64,000 nucleotides of DNA from assembly GCA_023101725.1 (NCBI GenBank), contig JALJCO010010517.1, positions 496,001 through 560,000 on the forward strand, written 5' to 3'. The DNA comes from Atherinomorus stipes. Lineage: Eukaryota; Chordata; Actinopteri; Atheriniformes; Atherinidae. Below the pieces are notes generated by a model. The model did no database searches. It was not told the origin of the DNA and was given only the letters and a program-made list of their open reading frames with translations. Positions 11,795 to 24,289 of the stretch are shown one piece after another. A program made the translations under genes and the position numbers. The stretch's first letter is position 1, and every line of letters begins with the position of its first letter.

Positions 11795-11872
11795 GCATTA
11801 TAGATTTGAGGCTAAACAGGTTAAAGCCGATATAGGCTGATACCGATAGGGGGCGATTATATTGTGCATCCC
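11795..11872. mobile_element. hAT-type element fragment
   Basis: GCCGATATAGGCTGATACCG and GGGGGCGATTATATTGTGCATCCC recall the ends of fish hAT elements with TATCGG repeats. Only one end is present, cut by the GATA array. Confidence 0.45.
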
Positions 11873-11990
<118 letters not shown>

Positions 11991-12465
11991 GTAGTGATGT
12001 CACATCTGAATCTGGTAAACAAATCTGATCTGGATGATGAGATGAGAGCATACTGGGAATACTGGGAAAGTGAAACCTGTTGAAGCTGCTGTGCACATTA
12101 AGGACAGTTAGAGCTGATGAGATAATGACTGCACATGTGCTTCGTTGATTACATAAACACTGAACACTATGAAGAACATGGAATATTTGATGAGCGAAAT
12201 CACTTCACTTCGGCTCGCAGTGACATCCCGGGACTGCACTCTGTGCTCTGATGACAACTACTGCCTTCATCTTCCAAGCTTTCCCTGGTTCTGCTTCGAG
12301 CTCTTTGGTATTTCTCGAGTTTCTCTTTGTCATGTTTTTCCTGATGCTGCCATCATTTGGGATTACTATAGGATCACCAACTCAGTGCTTATCAATACAC
12401 TAAATGTCCAGTTGCTTGGTCATAACTGTCTTGATGTTCATTCTGCATATTTTGTGTGTGTATAT
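11991..12465. other. unassigned sequence
   Basis: A 134-codon open frame (12169-12573, plus) runs into the following A- and AT-repeat and has no recognisable domain. I do not regard it as a gene. Confidence 0.4.
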
Positions 12466-12517
<52 letters not shown>

Positions 12518-12530
12518 GTATATATATGAT
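12466..12530. repeat. poly(A) plus (AT)n tract
   Basis: About 16 A residues followed by roughly 30 bp of AT and then GTATATGTATATATATG. Confidence 0.95.
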
Positions 12531-12540
12531 CTGCTGCAGT

Positions 12541-12879
12541 TCAAACCAGCATCAGAATGGGGAAGAAAGGTGATTTACGTGACTTTAAACGTGGCATGGT
12601 TGTTGATCTGAGTATTTCAGAAACTGCTGATCTACTGGGATTTTCCTGCGAAACCATCTCTAGGGTTTACAGAGAATGGTCCCAAAAAGAGAAAATATCC
12701 AGTGAGTAGCGGTTCTGTGGGCACAAGTGCCTTGCTGATGCCAGAAGAGAATGGCCAGACTGGTTCCAGGTGATAGAAAGGCAACAGTTATTCAAATAAC
12801 CACTTGTTCCAACCAAAGTTTGCAGAATAGCCTCTCTGACTGCACAACACATCCAACCTAGAAGCAGATGGGCTACAGC
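12541..12879 (+). pseudogene. Second Tc1-family transposase, N-terminal fragment
   Basis: ATG at 12557 begins MGKKGDLRDFKRGMVV, followed by ISETADLLGFSCETISRVYRE and WSQKEKISS, the paired HTH DNA-binding region of a Tc1/mariner transposase. A stop follows at about 12707. Downstream sequence still resembles the family (AGAATGGCCAGACTGGTTC, CAACACATCCAACCTAGAAG) but is frameshifted. The fragment is cut at 12880 by a hAT element, so the catalytic domain is absent. It is a different family from the Tc1 at 9061. Confidence 0.8.
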
Positions 12880-13061
12880 CAGGCCCGGTTCTACGAGGGT
12901 GCATAAGCATGCATTGCACCCTCAGTTTATGTGTCTGCATGCTCAGTTAGAAAGAGGGACAAGGGCGCGCGCCTGTCACCCGTCTGCGTCCACGCGCAGT
13001 TACCTGCATTAGCAAGACGCTGTTCTCAGCTGCACCCTGCACCGTTAACACAAAGTAAACA

Positions 13062-15398
13062 ATGGATATTCGAAAGTGGTTTAAGCACAACCACGCTAGC
13101 AAGGCAGACAACAATGCTTGTGAGACAGAGACTCGATCTCAACTTGAACTTTGTGGAGTTAGCTTAGCTGCTGCTGGGGAGCAATCAGTAGCCTCGTCCG
13201 GCTGCTCACTCCAGCCCGAGCCGTTACCGCCGCAGCCCCCCCTCCCTTCACCCCAAGGCCCAGAGCAGGCACCCGGTCCACCTGATGACCTAGGTATGGA
13301 AGAGCCATTTTTTTGAGGAATAAAGCGTTCCTTTTGCAGCTCATGGTTTGATAACAGAGAATGGCTAGAATATTCCTGCAAAAATGATGCGGTATTTTGC
13401 TACGCGTGTAGAAAGTTTGGATTTGGCCATAATAAAAGAGATGCCTTCACAACTAGTGGCTACAACAAATGGCGCCATGCTCTTGTGCGCGATAAGGGAC
13501 TGGCAAGGCATGAAGCAAGCAGAGAACACATGACATCAGTGGCGTTGTGGCAGGAGAGGATCAGAAGAGAAGGCACTAAGACAGAGGTGTCCACGCTTGT
13601 GAATGAAGACCAGCTCGAGAGAAACCGCACTTATGTGACATATATTGTGGACATCATTCAGTTCCTGGCTGTAAACCAGCTCCCTTTCCGTGGCTCTGTT
13701 GAGGCTTTGGATACAAGAGGAGAGCCAAGTAGTTGTCTTTTTTTAGCCATGATGGATTACACACTTAAAAAGGACAAGACCACTTTAAGAGGATTTTTGA
13801 TGCCATCCCTGCCAATGCTACATACACATCAAATCATTTACAAAATGAAATAATTGAACTAATGAGCAAAATCATAACTGAGGAAATTGTAAATGAAATT
13901 GGAGATGCATGGTACACATTAAAAGTAGACGGCACCAAAGACCCCACGGGATGTGAAAATATCTCAATAGTGCTTCGCTTTGTGGATAAAAGTGACAACA
14001 GTGTGAAAGAGAGACTTATTTCAATGCCAACCAGTAAACACTGTGATACTAAGTCCCTAACTCAACTTGTTTTGTTACAGTTGGAAGATATTGGATTAAA
14101 TACAGGGAAGATTCTAAGCCAGTGCTACGACGGGGCAAGTGTCATGTCAGGTGTACATGGAGGAATGCAGAAACTCATACAGGAAGAACTACAGAGGGAG
14201 GTGCCTTTTGTGCACTGTTTTAATCATCAGCTTCACCTGGTGGTAGTGAATGCCATGTCATCTGATAATACACTGGAGAACTTCTTTGGTGTATGTAACT
14301 CTCTCTACAAGTTCTTCAGGAAACCTACAGTCACTGCAGTCTACACAGGAGAGAAGTTGAAGCGGCAGCTTGAGCAACGATGGACTGGCCATCTGGCCAC
14401 AGTGAAAGTGATCATGAACAGCTGTGATGACATTGTCCACCTTTTACAGGAGATTGAAGGCATCTCGACCGTTGGAGCAGATGTGCGAATTGAAGCGATA
14501 GGGCTTTTGAAGGCCATTACTGAGCCTAGTTTTCCATTCATTGCCTGTATGACACATCAGATATTGAGTTTGCTGGATCCCCCCCAATACTGCACTCCAA
14601 GCAAAATCCACTGACCTCTACACTGGTGTCCGTCTTGTCCAAAGTGCACTTGAATGTGTGGAAGAACTTAGAAGTGACAGTCAGTTTGATGCACTTTGGG
14701 CAAAATGCACAAAAGAGAGAGCGATGACAGAATCCTCCACTGCCATGCCCTCACAGTCCAAACGACGAAGAGAAAAGATGACCAATCACTTGAAAGACTT
14801 TGTGGTGGAAACACCAGTTGGTCACCGTCACAAAGAAGTGGGAGAGAAGACAGAGTGAAAATGATTGTATTTCAGTACTCTGGATGCAGTAGTGGGAAAA
14901 ATGACTGCTAGATTTAATGAAAGAAATAACGAACTAGTACAGGCGCTGTGTGCTGTACACCCAGAGAATGAACATTTCATGGATGTCAACAAAGTTAAGC
15001 CCCTGTTGGACTTGACAGGGGTAGATGCTAAAGAAGCTGAGTTTGCAGTGGCAAAGCGCTTTCTGAAAGATGAAATGGACAAATCTGACAAAAACAAAAG
15101 CTGGACAACACAGGACATTTTGAAAACATACAGCTTGTCTCTGGCAGCTATGCCAACTGTCATAGAAACACTGAAGCTCAGTTTAACCTTTGGTGCATCA
15201 ACCGCAACATGTGAAAATTCATTCTCAATGTTGAAGAATGTGTTCAGTGAACATAGAAGGAGCATGTTGCACGAAAGAAAAGCCCATCTGATTCAGATTG
15301 CTGTTGAGAAGGACCTCACCCAGAAGTTCACTGGAGAGTGGAGAGAGAAACTGCTGAGAAAATTCAACATATCTTCAAGAAGGCTGCAGCTCTACTAA
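13062..15398 (+). pseudogene. hAT transposase (TTF zinc finger, DUF4371-like, hAT dimerisation)
   Basis: The encoded protein would bind and cut hAT ends. It starts MDIRKWFKHNHASK, then has a Pro-rich linker, a TTF-like zinc finger (SWFDNREWLEYS, FCYACRKFG, GYNKWRHAL), a DUF4371-like RNaseH-fold part (QCYDGASVMSGVHGGMQ, FVHCFNHQLHLVVV) and a C-terminal hAT dimerisation region (FGASTATCENSFSMLKNV, SMLHERKAHLIQI). This layout matches fish ZMYM1-like hAT transposases. Damage visible: in-frame TGA at 13314, a frameshift near 13785-13860, a frameshift near a run of seven C at about 14580, and in-frame stops at about 14856-14864. The protein would otherwise be near 770 residues. Most of the length is retained and the motifs are clear, so the inactivation looks moderate in age. 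Confidence 0.85.
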
Positions 15399-15675
15399 GT
15401 AAAGGTATGTTGTTTCTCTATATGGGCCTATATTTTAAATAGAATTCTGTTTTGCTGTGCCCTATGTTATTTTTATGAGCTTAGTTTAACCTTTGTCATC
15501 TCTCTCTCCAATAAGGGTCCCTTGCTCCCTGGTGGTGTCAGTGTGCCACTATCCTGGAAATGCCTAAGACTGTCTCCACTCCCATAAGACCTGCACCGTT
15601 TGCTGTGGTATGGTGATTTCTGCTAGATTAAATGGACCACACAGGTTATATTTATTTATTTTTGTTATTTAATTT

Positions 15676-15994
15676 TCTATGTTTAATATTCAGGGGTAAG
15701 AAACATCTGTTGCTAAATTGTCTGACTGGTGGGGAAGCTCAGGCTAAATGTAGCATTTTCTTTGTTCTACTACATTATTGCTGCAAACATGCACTTGAAA
15801 GACACTTTAAATATTATTAACTGGTATCATTACACTTGAAATGACTGTCATGTTTAGTGATGGTTTTGAACTGTATGAACAAAATTAGTTAGAATTTCTA
15901 TGTTTAATATTCAGGGGTAAGAAACATCTGTTGCTAAATTGTCTAACTGGTGAGGAAGCTCAGGCTAAATGTAGCATTTTCTTTGTTTTACTAC
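15676..15994. repeat. Direct repeat in hAT 3' region
   Basis: About 95 bp at 15676-15772 (TATGTTTAATATTCAGGGG through GCTCAGGCTAAATGTAGC) recur at about 15897-15994 with few differences, offset 221 bp. Between the copies is unique AT-rich sequence. Confidence 0.85.
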
Positions 15995-17289
15995 AATATG
16001 GATTGACCTGAAATGTTCACCAGCTGTGTGCCTCAGTCCAAGGATGAACCCATTAAGTTTTGGTGGTGATCCGGTGGTGATCACCTTCTGGATACAGGAA
16101 TGTTTTGGAGGATTTTCTTCACTGTTAGATCGGCCATGTTGGAAAGGCTGTTGATGAGGTCTGAGTGCCCCCCTTGGGGCAGAAGTGTGCAGCTGCTACT
16201 GAGCACATGATGTCAGGATGCAGAAATGAAACAACTTGTGAGCAACACTTGTGAGGTCTGCGTCCTCTGAATGCTTTTCTAGTTTTTTTATGCGTCTAAT
16301 TTCCAACACAGAAGTAAAATGTCTGACTGCACTGAACCACCAAAACTCTCGACCAATCTCTACATGTTTTACGCCCATTTCATGACACCGCCCCAGAAAA
16401 GACAGATTCTGCTGGTAACAGATTGCATTTTAACACCGGCTTCATCACTCACATGGACGTTATCTGTAAACATTGATGGATAATCGGACTCCGATCGACA
16501 GAATAAAATGGAGCAGCCTGTTATGGAGCTGTATGCTCGACCCAGAGTCTGATATGGAGTTTGAAGTACACACAGTACCACGGAGAACCTGACAAGTAAG
16601 TACATTAGCTAACAAGTCATAGGCTAACAGTTAGCATTGAGCTGGGAGACGTTTTCACTCACCGGTGTTGTCGGTCCGTGAGGCGTTTTTATGGTGGAAC
16701 TGTGTCAGGTTTCAGAAGTAATCCTGGAGAAAAAACACTGTACTGCCTGAGATTCATGAAGTTGTCAGGAGTGAAGTTCACACACAAAGTTGAGGCTTTT
16801 TCTGCTCCTGAAGTTCAAATCTAACCACTTCTGACAAGTCGAGTCCTTGTCGAGTACAACAAATAAACTCACGCCAAACACAGCCACATTTTTCAAACTT
16901 TTTGTCATCTAGAGATAAAAAAAACATCTTCTGAACTCTGGATCAAACGTCTGTTGGCTGATGTCTGTATGTCTGAGGAAATCTTCCTACAGGCTGTTAG
17001 TTTCTTCCTCCGAGAGTGTGTACAGGTTAGGATTCTCCTCCAGTTTCTCTTGAACAAAGAGGGTGTCTTGCAATGATGCTGCTTATTTGTCGCTTCATGA
17101 TTGGTGCCACCTCATTACATACACCAGTGGTCAGTCAGTCAGGTTAAGGGAGCTAGAGCTTGGCCTGAATATTCATATACATTACTCACATATGAAGAAA
17201 AAAAAATGACTGAAGTTTATTTTTTGTGAGGACATAACATAATAACATGTTTAAAAGCTCTTAATATTCCATTATTCATGATATGGCTC
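15995..17289. other. unassigned sequence, probably older MITE remains
   Basis: The segment at 16370-16720 (for example CCCATTTCATGACACCGCCC, TTAGCATTGAGCTGGGAG) has the feel of fish repeats but I could not define ends. No gene seen. Confidence 0.3.
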
Positions 17290-20200
17290 CTTTAACCCCA
17301 ACTGGTGCAATGACTTGCTTATAATGTCTTGAAAAAGCATATGGAAAGATGCATCCGTGGTGGTGGAAAGGATGTTAGTCTGTCTGAGAAGGGTCAGATC
17401 ATTGGCAACATCAAGCAGAGAAAACATCTAAGGAGATGCAGAAACTACTGAAACTGGATTCAGAACTGTCCAACGCATTATTAAACACTAGAAGGATAGT
17501 GGACCATCGTCTTCCAGGAAGAAATGTGGAGGGAAGGCAGATGAAGTGATGCAGCATCATCCTGGTGCTACTGTACAAGACTGTGGTGGCAGTGTCATGA
17601 TCTGGGGTTGCTGCAGTTGCTCAGGTCTAGATTCAGGTCCAGGATCAGGTATAGGATATGTGGGGCTCAGATTTTGAAAGACTGGTTCAGGGAGCATGAG
17701 TCATGAGTCTACAAATGGATGGATTACCACAGAGTCCAGACCTGAACCCCATTGAGGATCTTTGGGATGTGCTGCAGAATGCTGTGGTCAGACTCTACCA
17801 TCATCATCATGTCCAGGTTCAGGTCCAGGTTTAGGTCTAGGGTCAGACTCTACCATCATCATCATGTCCAGGTTCAGGTCCAGGTTTAGGTCTAGGGTCA
17901 GACTGTACCATCATCATCATGTCCAGGTTCAGGTCCAGGTTCAGGTTTAGGGTCAGACTCTACCATCATCATCAGGTCCAGGTTCAGGTCTAGGGTCATG
18001 TCTGTGGTCAGACTCTACCATCATCGTCAGGTCCAGGTCCAGGTCTAGGGTCATGTCTGTGGTCAGACTCTACCATCATCATCAGGTCCAGGTTCAGGTC
18101 CAGATTCAGGTCTCGTGTCAGATTCTACCATCATCCTCAGGTCCAGGTTCAGGTCCATGGTTCAGGTCTAGGATCAGACTCTACCATCATCATCAGGTCC
18201 AGGTTCAGGTCTAGGGTCAGACTCTACCACCATCATCAGGTCCAGGTCCAGGTCTACGGTCAGACTCTACCACCATCATCAGGTCCAGGTTCATGTCTGT
18301 GGTCAGACTCTACCATCATCATCAGGTCCAGGTTCAGGTCTAGGGTCAGACTCTACTATCATCATCAGGTCCAGATTTAGGTGTGTGGTCAGACTCTACC
18401 ATCATCATCAGGTCCAGGTTCAGGTCCAGATTCAGGTCTGTGGTCAGACTCTACCATCATCATCAGGTCTAAGTTCAGGTCCAGATTCAGGTCTAGGGTC
18501 AGACTCTATCATCATCATCAGGTTCAGGTCCAGATTCAGGTCTCGTGTCAGATTCTACCATCATCCTCAGGTCCAGGTTCAGGTCCAGGTTCAAGTCTAG
18601 GGTCAGACTCTACCATCATCATCAGGTCCAGGTTCAGGTCTAGGGTCAGACTCTACCATCATCATCAGGTCCAGGTTCAGGTCTGTGGTCAGACTCTACC
18701 ATCATCATTAGGTCCAGGTCCACGTCCAGGTTCCTGTCTGTGGTCAGACTCTACCATCATCATCAGGTCTAGGGTCAGACTCTACCATCATCATCAGGTC
18801 CAGGTTAAGGTCTGTGGTCAGACTCTACCATCATCATTAGGTCCAGGTCCACGTCCAGGTTCCTGTCTGTGGTCAGACTCTACCATCATCATCAGGTCTA
18901 GGGTCAGACTCTACCATCATCATCAGGTCCAGGTTCAGGTCTAGGGTCAGACTCTACCATTATCATCAGGTTCAGGTTCAGGTCCAGGTTCAGGTCTAGG
19001 GTCAGACTCTACCATCATCATCAGGTTCAGGTTCAGGTCCAGGTTCAGGTCTAGGGTCAGACTCTACCATCATCATCAGGTCCAGGTTCAGCTCCAGGTT
19101 CATGTCTGTGGTCAGACTCTACCATCATCATCAGGTCCAGGTTCAGGTCTGTGGTCAGACTCTACCATCATCATCAGGTTCAGGTTATGGTCCAGGTTCA
19201 TGTCTGTGGTCAGACTCTACCATCATCCTCAGGTCCAGGTTTAGGTCTGTGGTCAGACTCTACCATCATCTTCAGGTTCAGGTCCAGGTTCAGGTCTAGG
19301 GTCAGACTCTACCATCATCATCAGGTCCAGGTTCAGGTCCAGGTTCATGTCTGTGGTCAGACTCTACCATCATCATCAGGTCCAGGTTCAGGTCCAGGTT
19401 CATGTCTGTGGTTAGACTCTACCATCATCATCAGGTCTAGGGTCAGACTCTACCATCATCATCAGGTCCAGGTTCAGGTTTAGGGTCAGACTCTACCATC
19501 ATCATCAGGTCCAGGGTCAGGTCTAGGGTCAGACTCTACCATCATAATCAGGTCCAGGTTCAGGTCCAGACTCAGGTCTAGGGTCAGATTCTACCATCAT
19601 CCTCAGGTCCAGGTTCAGGTCTGTGGTCAGACTCTACCATCATCATCAGGTCCAGGTCCAGGTTCAGGTCTAGGGTCAGACTCTACCATCATAATCAGGT
19701 CCAGGTTCAGGTCCAGACTCAGGTCTAGGGTCAGATTCTACCATCATCCTCAGGTCCAGGTTCAGGTCTGTGGTCAGACTCTACCATCATCATCAGGTCC
19801 AGGTCCAGGTTCAGGTCTAGGGTCAGACTCTACCATCATCATCAGGTTCAGGTCTGTGGTCTGATTCTACCATCATCATCAGGTCCAGGTTCAGGTCTAC
19901 GGTCAGACTCTACCATAATCATCAGGTCCAGGTTCAGGTCTAGGGTCAGACTCTACCATCATCATCAGGTCCAGGTTCAGGTCTACGGTCAGACTCTACC
20001 ATCATCATGAGGTCCAGGTTCAGGTCTAGGGTCAGACTCTACCATCATCATCAGGTCCAAGTTCAGGTCTAGGGTCAGACTCTACCATCATCATCAGGTC
20101 CAGGTTCAGGTCTAGGGTCAGACTCTACCATCATCATCAGGTCCAGGTTCAGGTCTACGGTCAGACTCTACCATCATCATCAGGTCCAGGTTCAGGTCTA

Positions 20201-21070
20201 CGGTCAGACTCTACCATCATCATCAGGTCCAGGTTCAGGTCTATGGTCAGACTCTACCATCATCATCAGGTCTCGGTTCAGGTCTGTGGTGAGACTCTAC
20301 CATCATCATCAGGTCCAGGTTCAGGTCTGCGGTCAGACTCTACCATCATCATCATCAAGTCCAGGTTCAGGTTTGTAGTTAGACTCTACCATCATCATCA
20401 GGTCCAGGTTCAGGTCTACGGTCAGACTCTACCATCATCATCAGGTCCAGGTTCAGGTCTAGGGTCAGACTCTACCATCATCATCAGGTCCAGGTTCAGG
20501 TCTAGGGTCAGACTCTACCATCATCATCAGGTCCAGGTTCAGGTCTATGGTCAGACTCTACCATCATCATCAGGTCTCGGTTCAGGTCTGTGGTGAGACT
20601 CTACCATCATCATCAGGTCCAGGTTCAGGTCAGCGGTCAGACTCTACCATCATCATCATCAAGTCCAGGTTCAGGTTTGTAGTTAGACTCTACCATCATT
20701 ATCAGGTCCAGGTTCAGGTCGAGGTACAGGTCTAGGGTCAGACTCTACCATCATCATCAGGTCCAGGTTCAGGTCTACGGTCAGACTCTACCATCATCAT
20801 CAGGTCCAGGTTCAGGTCTGTGGTCAGACTCTACCATCATCATCAGGTCCAGGTTCAGGTCTACGGTCAGACTCTACCATCATCATCAAGATCTTGGAGA
20901 AACATTAATGCAACACCAGATGGAAATAAATCTGCTGACATTGCAGAAGCTTCTGGAAACAATGACACAGCGAATGCTGCTGCAATCAAAGATGAAGGAT
21001 CCAACCAGATATTAGAGTGGAGGACCTTTTCTATTGGTGGCGACTTTTCTTTGGGGGGGGGCAGGCAGTG
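17290..21070 (+). mobile_element. Tc1 deletion derivative with 3.1-kb internal minisatellite
   Basis: The left part (17290-17787) follows the Tc1 5' half from TTAACCCCAACTGGTGC through GAGAAGGGTCAGATC and CATGATCTGGGGTTGCTGC to GTCCAGACCTGAACCCCATT, with the central coding part deleted. The right part (20888-21070) resumes with AAGATCTTGGAGAAACATTA and ends GGCAGGCAGTG next to TA. The element is split between CAGACTCTACCATCATC and AAGATCTTGG, adjacent in the parental Tc1 (about 10895-10920), by the tandem array. The left terminal repeat is missing at the same point as in the 3649 copy. Confidence 0.9.
17788..20887. repeat. 43-bp minisatellite array within Tc1
   Basis: The basic unit is about 43 bp: CAGGTCCAGGTTCAGGTC, then TAGGGT or TGTGGT, then CAGACTCTACCATCATCAT. 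Dividing array length by unit length gives about 70 units. The second half of the unit equals Tc1 sequence at about 10895-10915; the first half resembles the short GTCCAGGTTCAG stretch at 10617-10626 and the small tandem repeat at 3715-3865. Higher-order duplications are visible with spacings of 129 bp (18706/18835), 147 bp (19541/19688) and 304 bp (20241/20545). Long frames of VRLYHHHQVQVQV type are artefacts. Confidence 0.95.
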
Positions 21071-22588
21071 TATACCATTAGCATTTTTTTAACGTCTTTT
21101 TACCCTGATTTCATTCTTTCACCATTTAGAAATATGCGCTCCTTTATAGATGCATTCAGAGAAAATTCCCTTAAGAACAAATTACATTTATGTAGTGGAA
21201 TGTGTTTTTATTTGTATTATTTTAGTCAGTTGACCAGTCAAAGTCTTTGTTGTCTTTTTGCTATCGTTGCCTGGATAAACCTTTATCCACATCCTACTTT
21301 CTTCTGAGAAGAGCACGGGTGTAATAACATTAGCAACGGCTCTGCTCTATTCACGAGTCTGCGACAGACGAACACTGACTTACTGAACAAGGCCCTGAAA
21401 GACAAACGGCTACATGCAAGTGAGGCGTGTTTTGCCTTTTACTATGTGAGAAAAAGTCATAAAAAAAGGCTTGAAGGGATAGAGTACGTCTTAGAAAGGA
21501 GGTTATTGTGTTGGGTTGTTATCACAGTGATTGGGGAATCCTGGGAGTTCCTTCAAAGCAGCCGAGATTATTGTAAAATAAAATAAAATAAACATGTGGG
21601 CTTTTCAGTGATTTACTACATCCTGCTTGAAAAAAATCTTCCTTTTATTTCTCTGGTACCATATCAGTATTGTGTGCGTAAGAAAGTTCTTGATTCAGAT
21701 GACAAAACAACCTTTTGTCAAAGTAAATTGTCTTGACAAGGACAAAAATCACAATGTCTACAAAGACTTTCACCACTTAAGACCAGCTCTGCGTTTAAAA
21801 ATACAGTTTGGAGACAAAAAAAGAGCTGCTATACATGTCTGTGATGGCAAAAGAAATGGGCGGGAATTAAAACATTGATGTCTGCGGAGCAAACAGAGGG
21901 AAGGCCTTCATTTGCCCTTCGTAGCCTTTGGCCAGTGGTGTTCACTGACCCGTCACAGTCGGCCCGGCTTCCTTCTCCAACAGGGCTGGACAGCTGACAG
22001 TAGCGTTCCCCTCCCTTTCTAGTCTTAATGTGTTGTGATAAGGAGCTTATGTGAGGTTTCCACGGCAAAATTACCCCCCCGAGCTATGGTAGCAATCTGC
22101 CTTATGTGGGCGTAGATTTCGCCATCACTGGGAGGCAGGGGTGATGCTGGCAAGTAGAGACATTGACCAGGAGAGAGACGGATGTTTTACGTGTTAACCT
22201 GTGTTGAAAGGCGGAGCGGGGAGAGCCCGAGGATGCGGCAGCAGATTCCCACTGTTGCTCTGACACACTGGGACGTAACCGCCTGCAGCCAGAGCAGGGA
22301 TCAGCCGTCCACATGGATGCCAGGAGATCATTTTCAGCAGGCTTTGATAAAGTAAATGCAGATATTGATTTGAAATGGGTGCATGCCTTTCTAGCCCCCT
22401 AAAAATACCAAAACAGATGTGTATGTATGGAGAAAAGAATTTATGGTTATTCAGTGTCCGTCACTCACAAAGGGAGGATATTGGAACCACAGGCGCTGAT
22501 TCCGTGGGTGCTTCGGGGCCCGAGCACCCAGGTGGGATTGATGGCAAAGTCGGTCTTATCCAGCATCCACTGCGGTGTTTCCCTTCAT
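21071..22588. other. unassigned sequence
   Basis: No gene recognised. At 22503-22528 a small hairpin (GGGTGCTTCGGGGCCCGAGCACCC-like stem) may be a transposon remnant. Confidence 0.35.
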
Positions 22589-22861
22589 CACTGGTTCTCA
22601 AACTGGGGGGCCCCAGGGGGGGCCCAGCCAGGCCTATAGTTTTTGTACTTCTAACAAAAAATGGCCATATTCTTTAAAGTACTAATGAACAAATGATGAC
22701 GACTCAAAAGGCATTGCCCCCTCCCCCAAATGCAGTTTTTTCATGTATCTCATGGTAAACATTTGGATGCATGTGGTAGCGGTGGTGGGATGGGGGGGGG
22801 ATTTGACTTTATACTTTCTAATGAAAAGGGGGCCCTGACAAAAAAGTTTGAGAACCACTGC
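22589..22861. mobile_element. hAT-type MITE
   Basis: The left end CACTGGTTCTCAAACTGGGG and right end AGTTTGAGAACCACTG form an inverted repeat of about 16 bp seen in many vertebrate hAT elements. Flanks cccttcat and ccctacat match at 7 of 8 positions, a good 8-bp target duplication. The G- and C-rich subterminal blocks mirror each other. No coding capacity. Confidence 0.85.
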
Positions 22862-24289
22862 CCCTACATTGACTCAGTCATGACGGACCTCCTCAGCTAC
22901 ATTATTAGCGCTCCAAAATGATTAGAATAAGATCTTTCACATGGACAATGCCAACATTTCTTAATTGAAGCTGGATTGCCTTCTAGAAGCCAGCAGCAGT
23001 AGAAGTCTCTTCTGTCAGACATCACATTTGCACGTGAACGCAGCATGGAGACCGGTGTCAGGATGAAAACAGCGCAGCCAGAACGTGGCACACTGACCTG
23101 ATGTGAATCGGCTATAAGGTTTTCATTATATCATAAACTTAATAAATGAGGATTAAGTGTTTTTTTGTGGCTTCGGTTCTTCATGGAATCAAACCACCTG
23201 GTAACCTACAGTCTCAAAATCAGCCTCGTTTAATGAGAAAATGGTACGGACTTTTAATATGGCATGGTCCTGGATATAATCACCAATGTGTTCATCAAGG
23301 TGCAGCTAAAAGCAGCCGTATGCTACATTTCAAAGAACTAACAAGACTGATGAGTGAAAAAACTATAGGATGCTATAGTATTAGGTTGCTGATTAAGCTG
23401 TTAGTTAAGATTATGTTGAACTGGCTACAGAATTTTGCTTTCTGTTTCACTTGCAAGCGCATTTATTGCTTGGTGTCACATTTATGAAGGATTCCGCTGG
23501 TGACTAATTTATTACCAATTTTAATTTCTTCAAATAATTTTTAAATGGATCATGTTGCATTTGTTAATTTTGTGGTGAGTTCATTAATTCATTTTACAAA
23601 ACAATAAGCCACAAATTCCCCTAATAATGAGATATTGATTTAGCTGAATATATCTTGTATGGCCTTCACTCACAGCACCACCCGGTAGAAATGTGGATTG
23701 GCACCTATGATTGGGACCTGCTGATCCGTGACAGCGTTACATCCATGGTCATAGCTACCGAGGTCTGGACCTCGGTATTTTTCCACTATGTACATAATAG
23801 AATTAATTAAATAACACATACTGTAGCTCAAAAGCTTTTACCTGAGAATGTGGACCTGAGAATGCGGATTGATACTGACATACTGACTCTTTCCCTACTA
23901 ACGATTTATATTCTAGAACTTATCCTCAAGTTAAATCAGATGTTATTCATTGTTCTCATTAATATGAACACAGTAGAAACCAACTAAACTGTACCAATAA
24001 GTAGGAACTTTTTCTTCTTCCGCCTTCCAATGTGCGAAATGAGGCGCAGCGTAGCGTCTCAGCAGCACAACGCTCGCTCTGTCACTGATCACTGATCAAT
24101 CATCCACACAGTCACACAGCAAATGCCAATGTAGATATTTATATTTCAGAGTTGAGTATGGAGAGTAATTATTTTTACTCTGCAGCGTTCATTCAGACCT
24201 GCCACTGCTTCAGTGACGTCAGCTTCACCATCTTCTTCTGTGTAGAGTTCATATTTACTGAAGTGACCTGGTGTGGGTTTGTGATTAAA
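22862..24289. other. unassigned sequence
   Basis: AT-rich, with no gene or defined element. At 23760-23780 a short inverted repeat (CCGAGGTCTGGACCTCGG) is present. Confidence 0.35.

Larger units (their letters stand above)
12880..15994 (+). mobile_element. hAT transposon with ZMYM/TTF-type transposase, 3' end lost
   Basis: The left end starts CAGGCCCGGTTCTACGAGGG, a typical hAT terminal repeat, inserted into a Tc1 fragment. The octamer before it is gctacagc; I could not find the matching copy or the right terminal repeat, so the right boundary is a guess. The interior holds the transposase pseudogene at 13062-15398 and a 3' region containing a direct repeat. It is the largest element in the left half of the window. 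Confidence 0.8.

Noticed and set aside
12169..12573. 134-codon frame on the plus strand
   Set aside because: It runs through poly(A) and AT repeats into a Tc1 fragment and has no recognisable motif.
12880..15994. Reading the hAT gene as a domesticated, functional ZMYM host gene
   Set aside because: It has in-frame stops and frameshifts and sits behind a hAT terminal repeat inside another transposon.
17762..20735. Long open frames rich in VQVQV and LYHHH across the minisatellite
   Set aside because: The 43-bp period is not a multiple of three and the frames change with each indel. They arise from the repeat and have no start context or splice support.
17788..20887. CRISPR array
   Set aside because: Units are directly tandem without unique spacers of constant size, no cas genes are near, and the genome is a fish.
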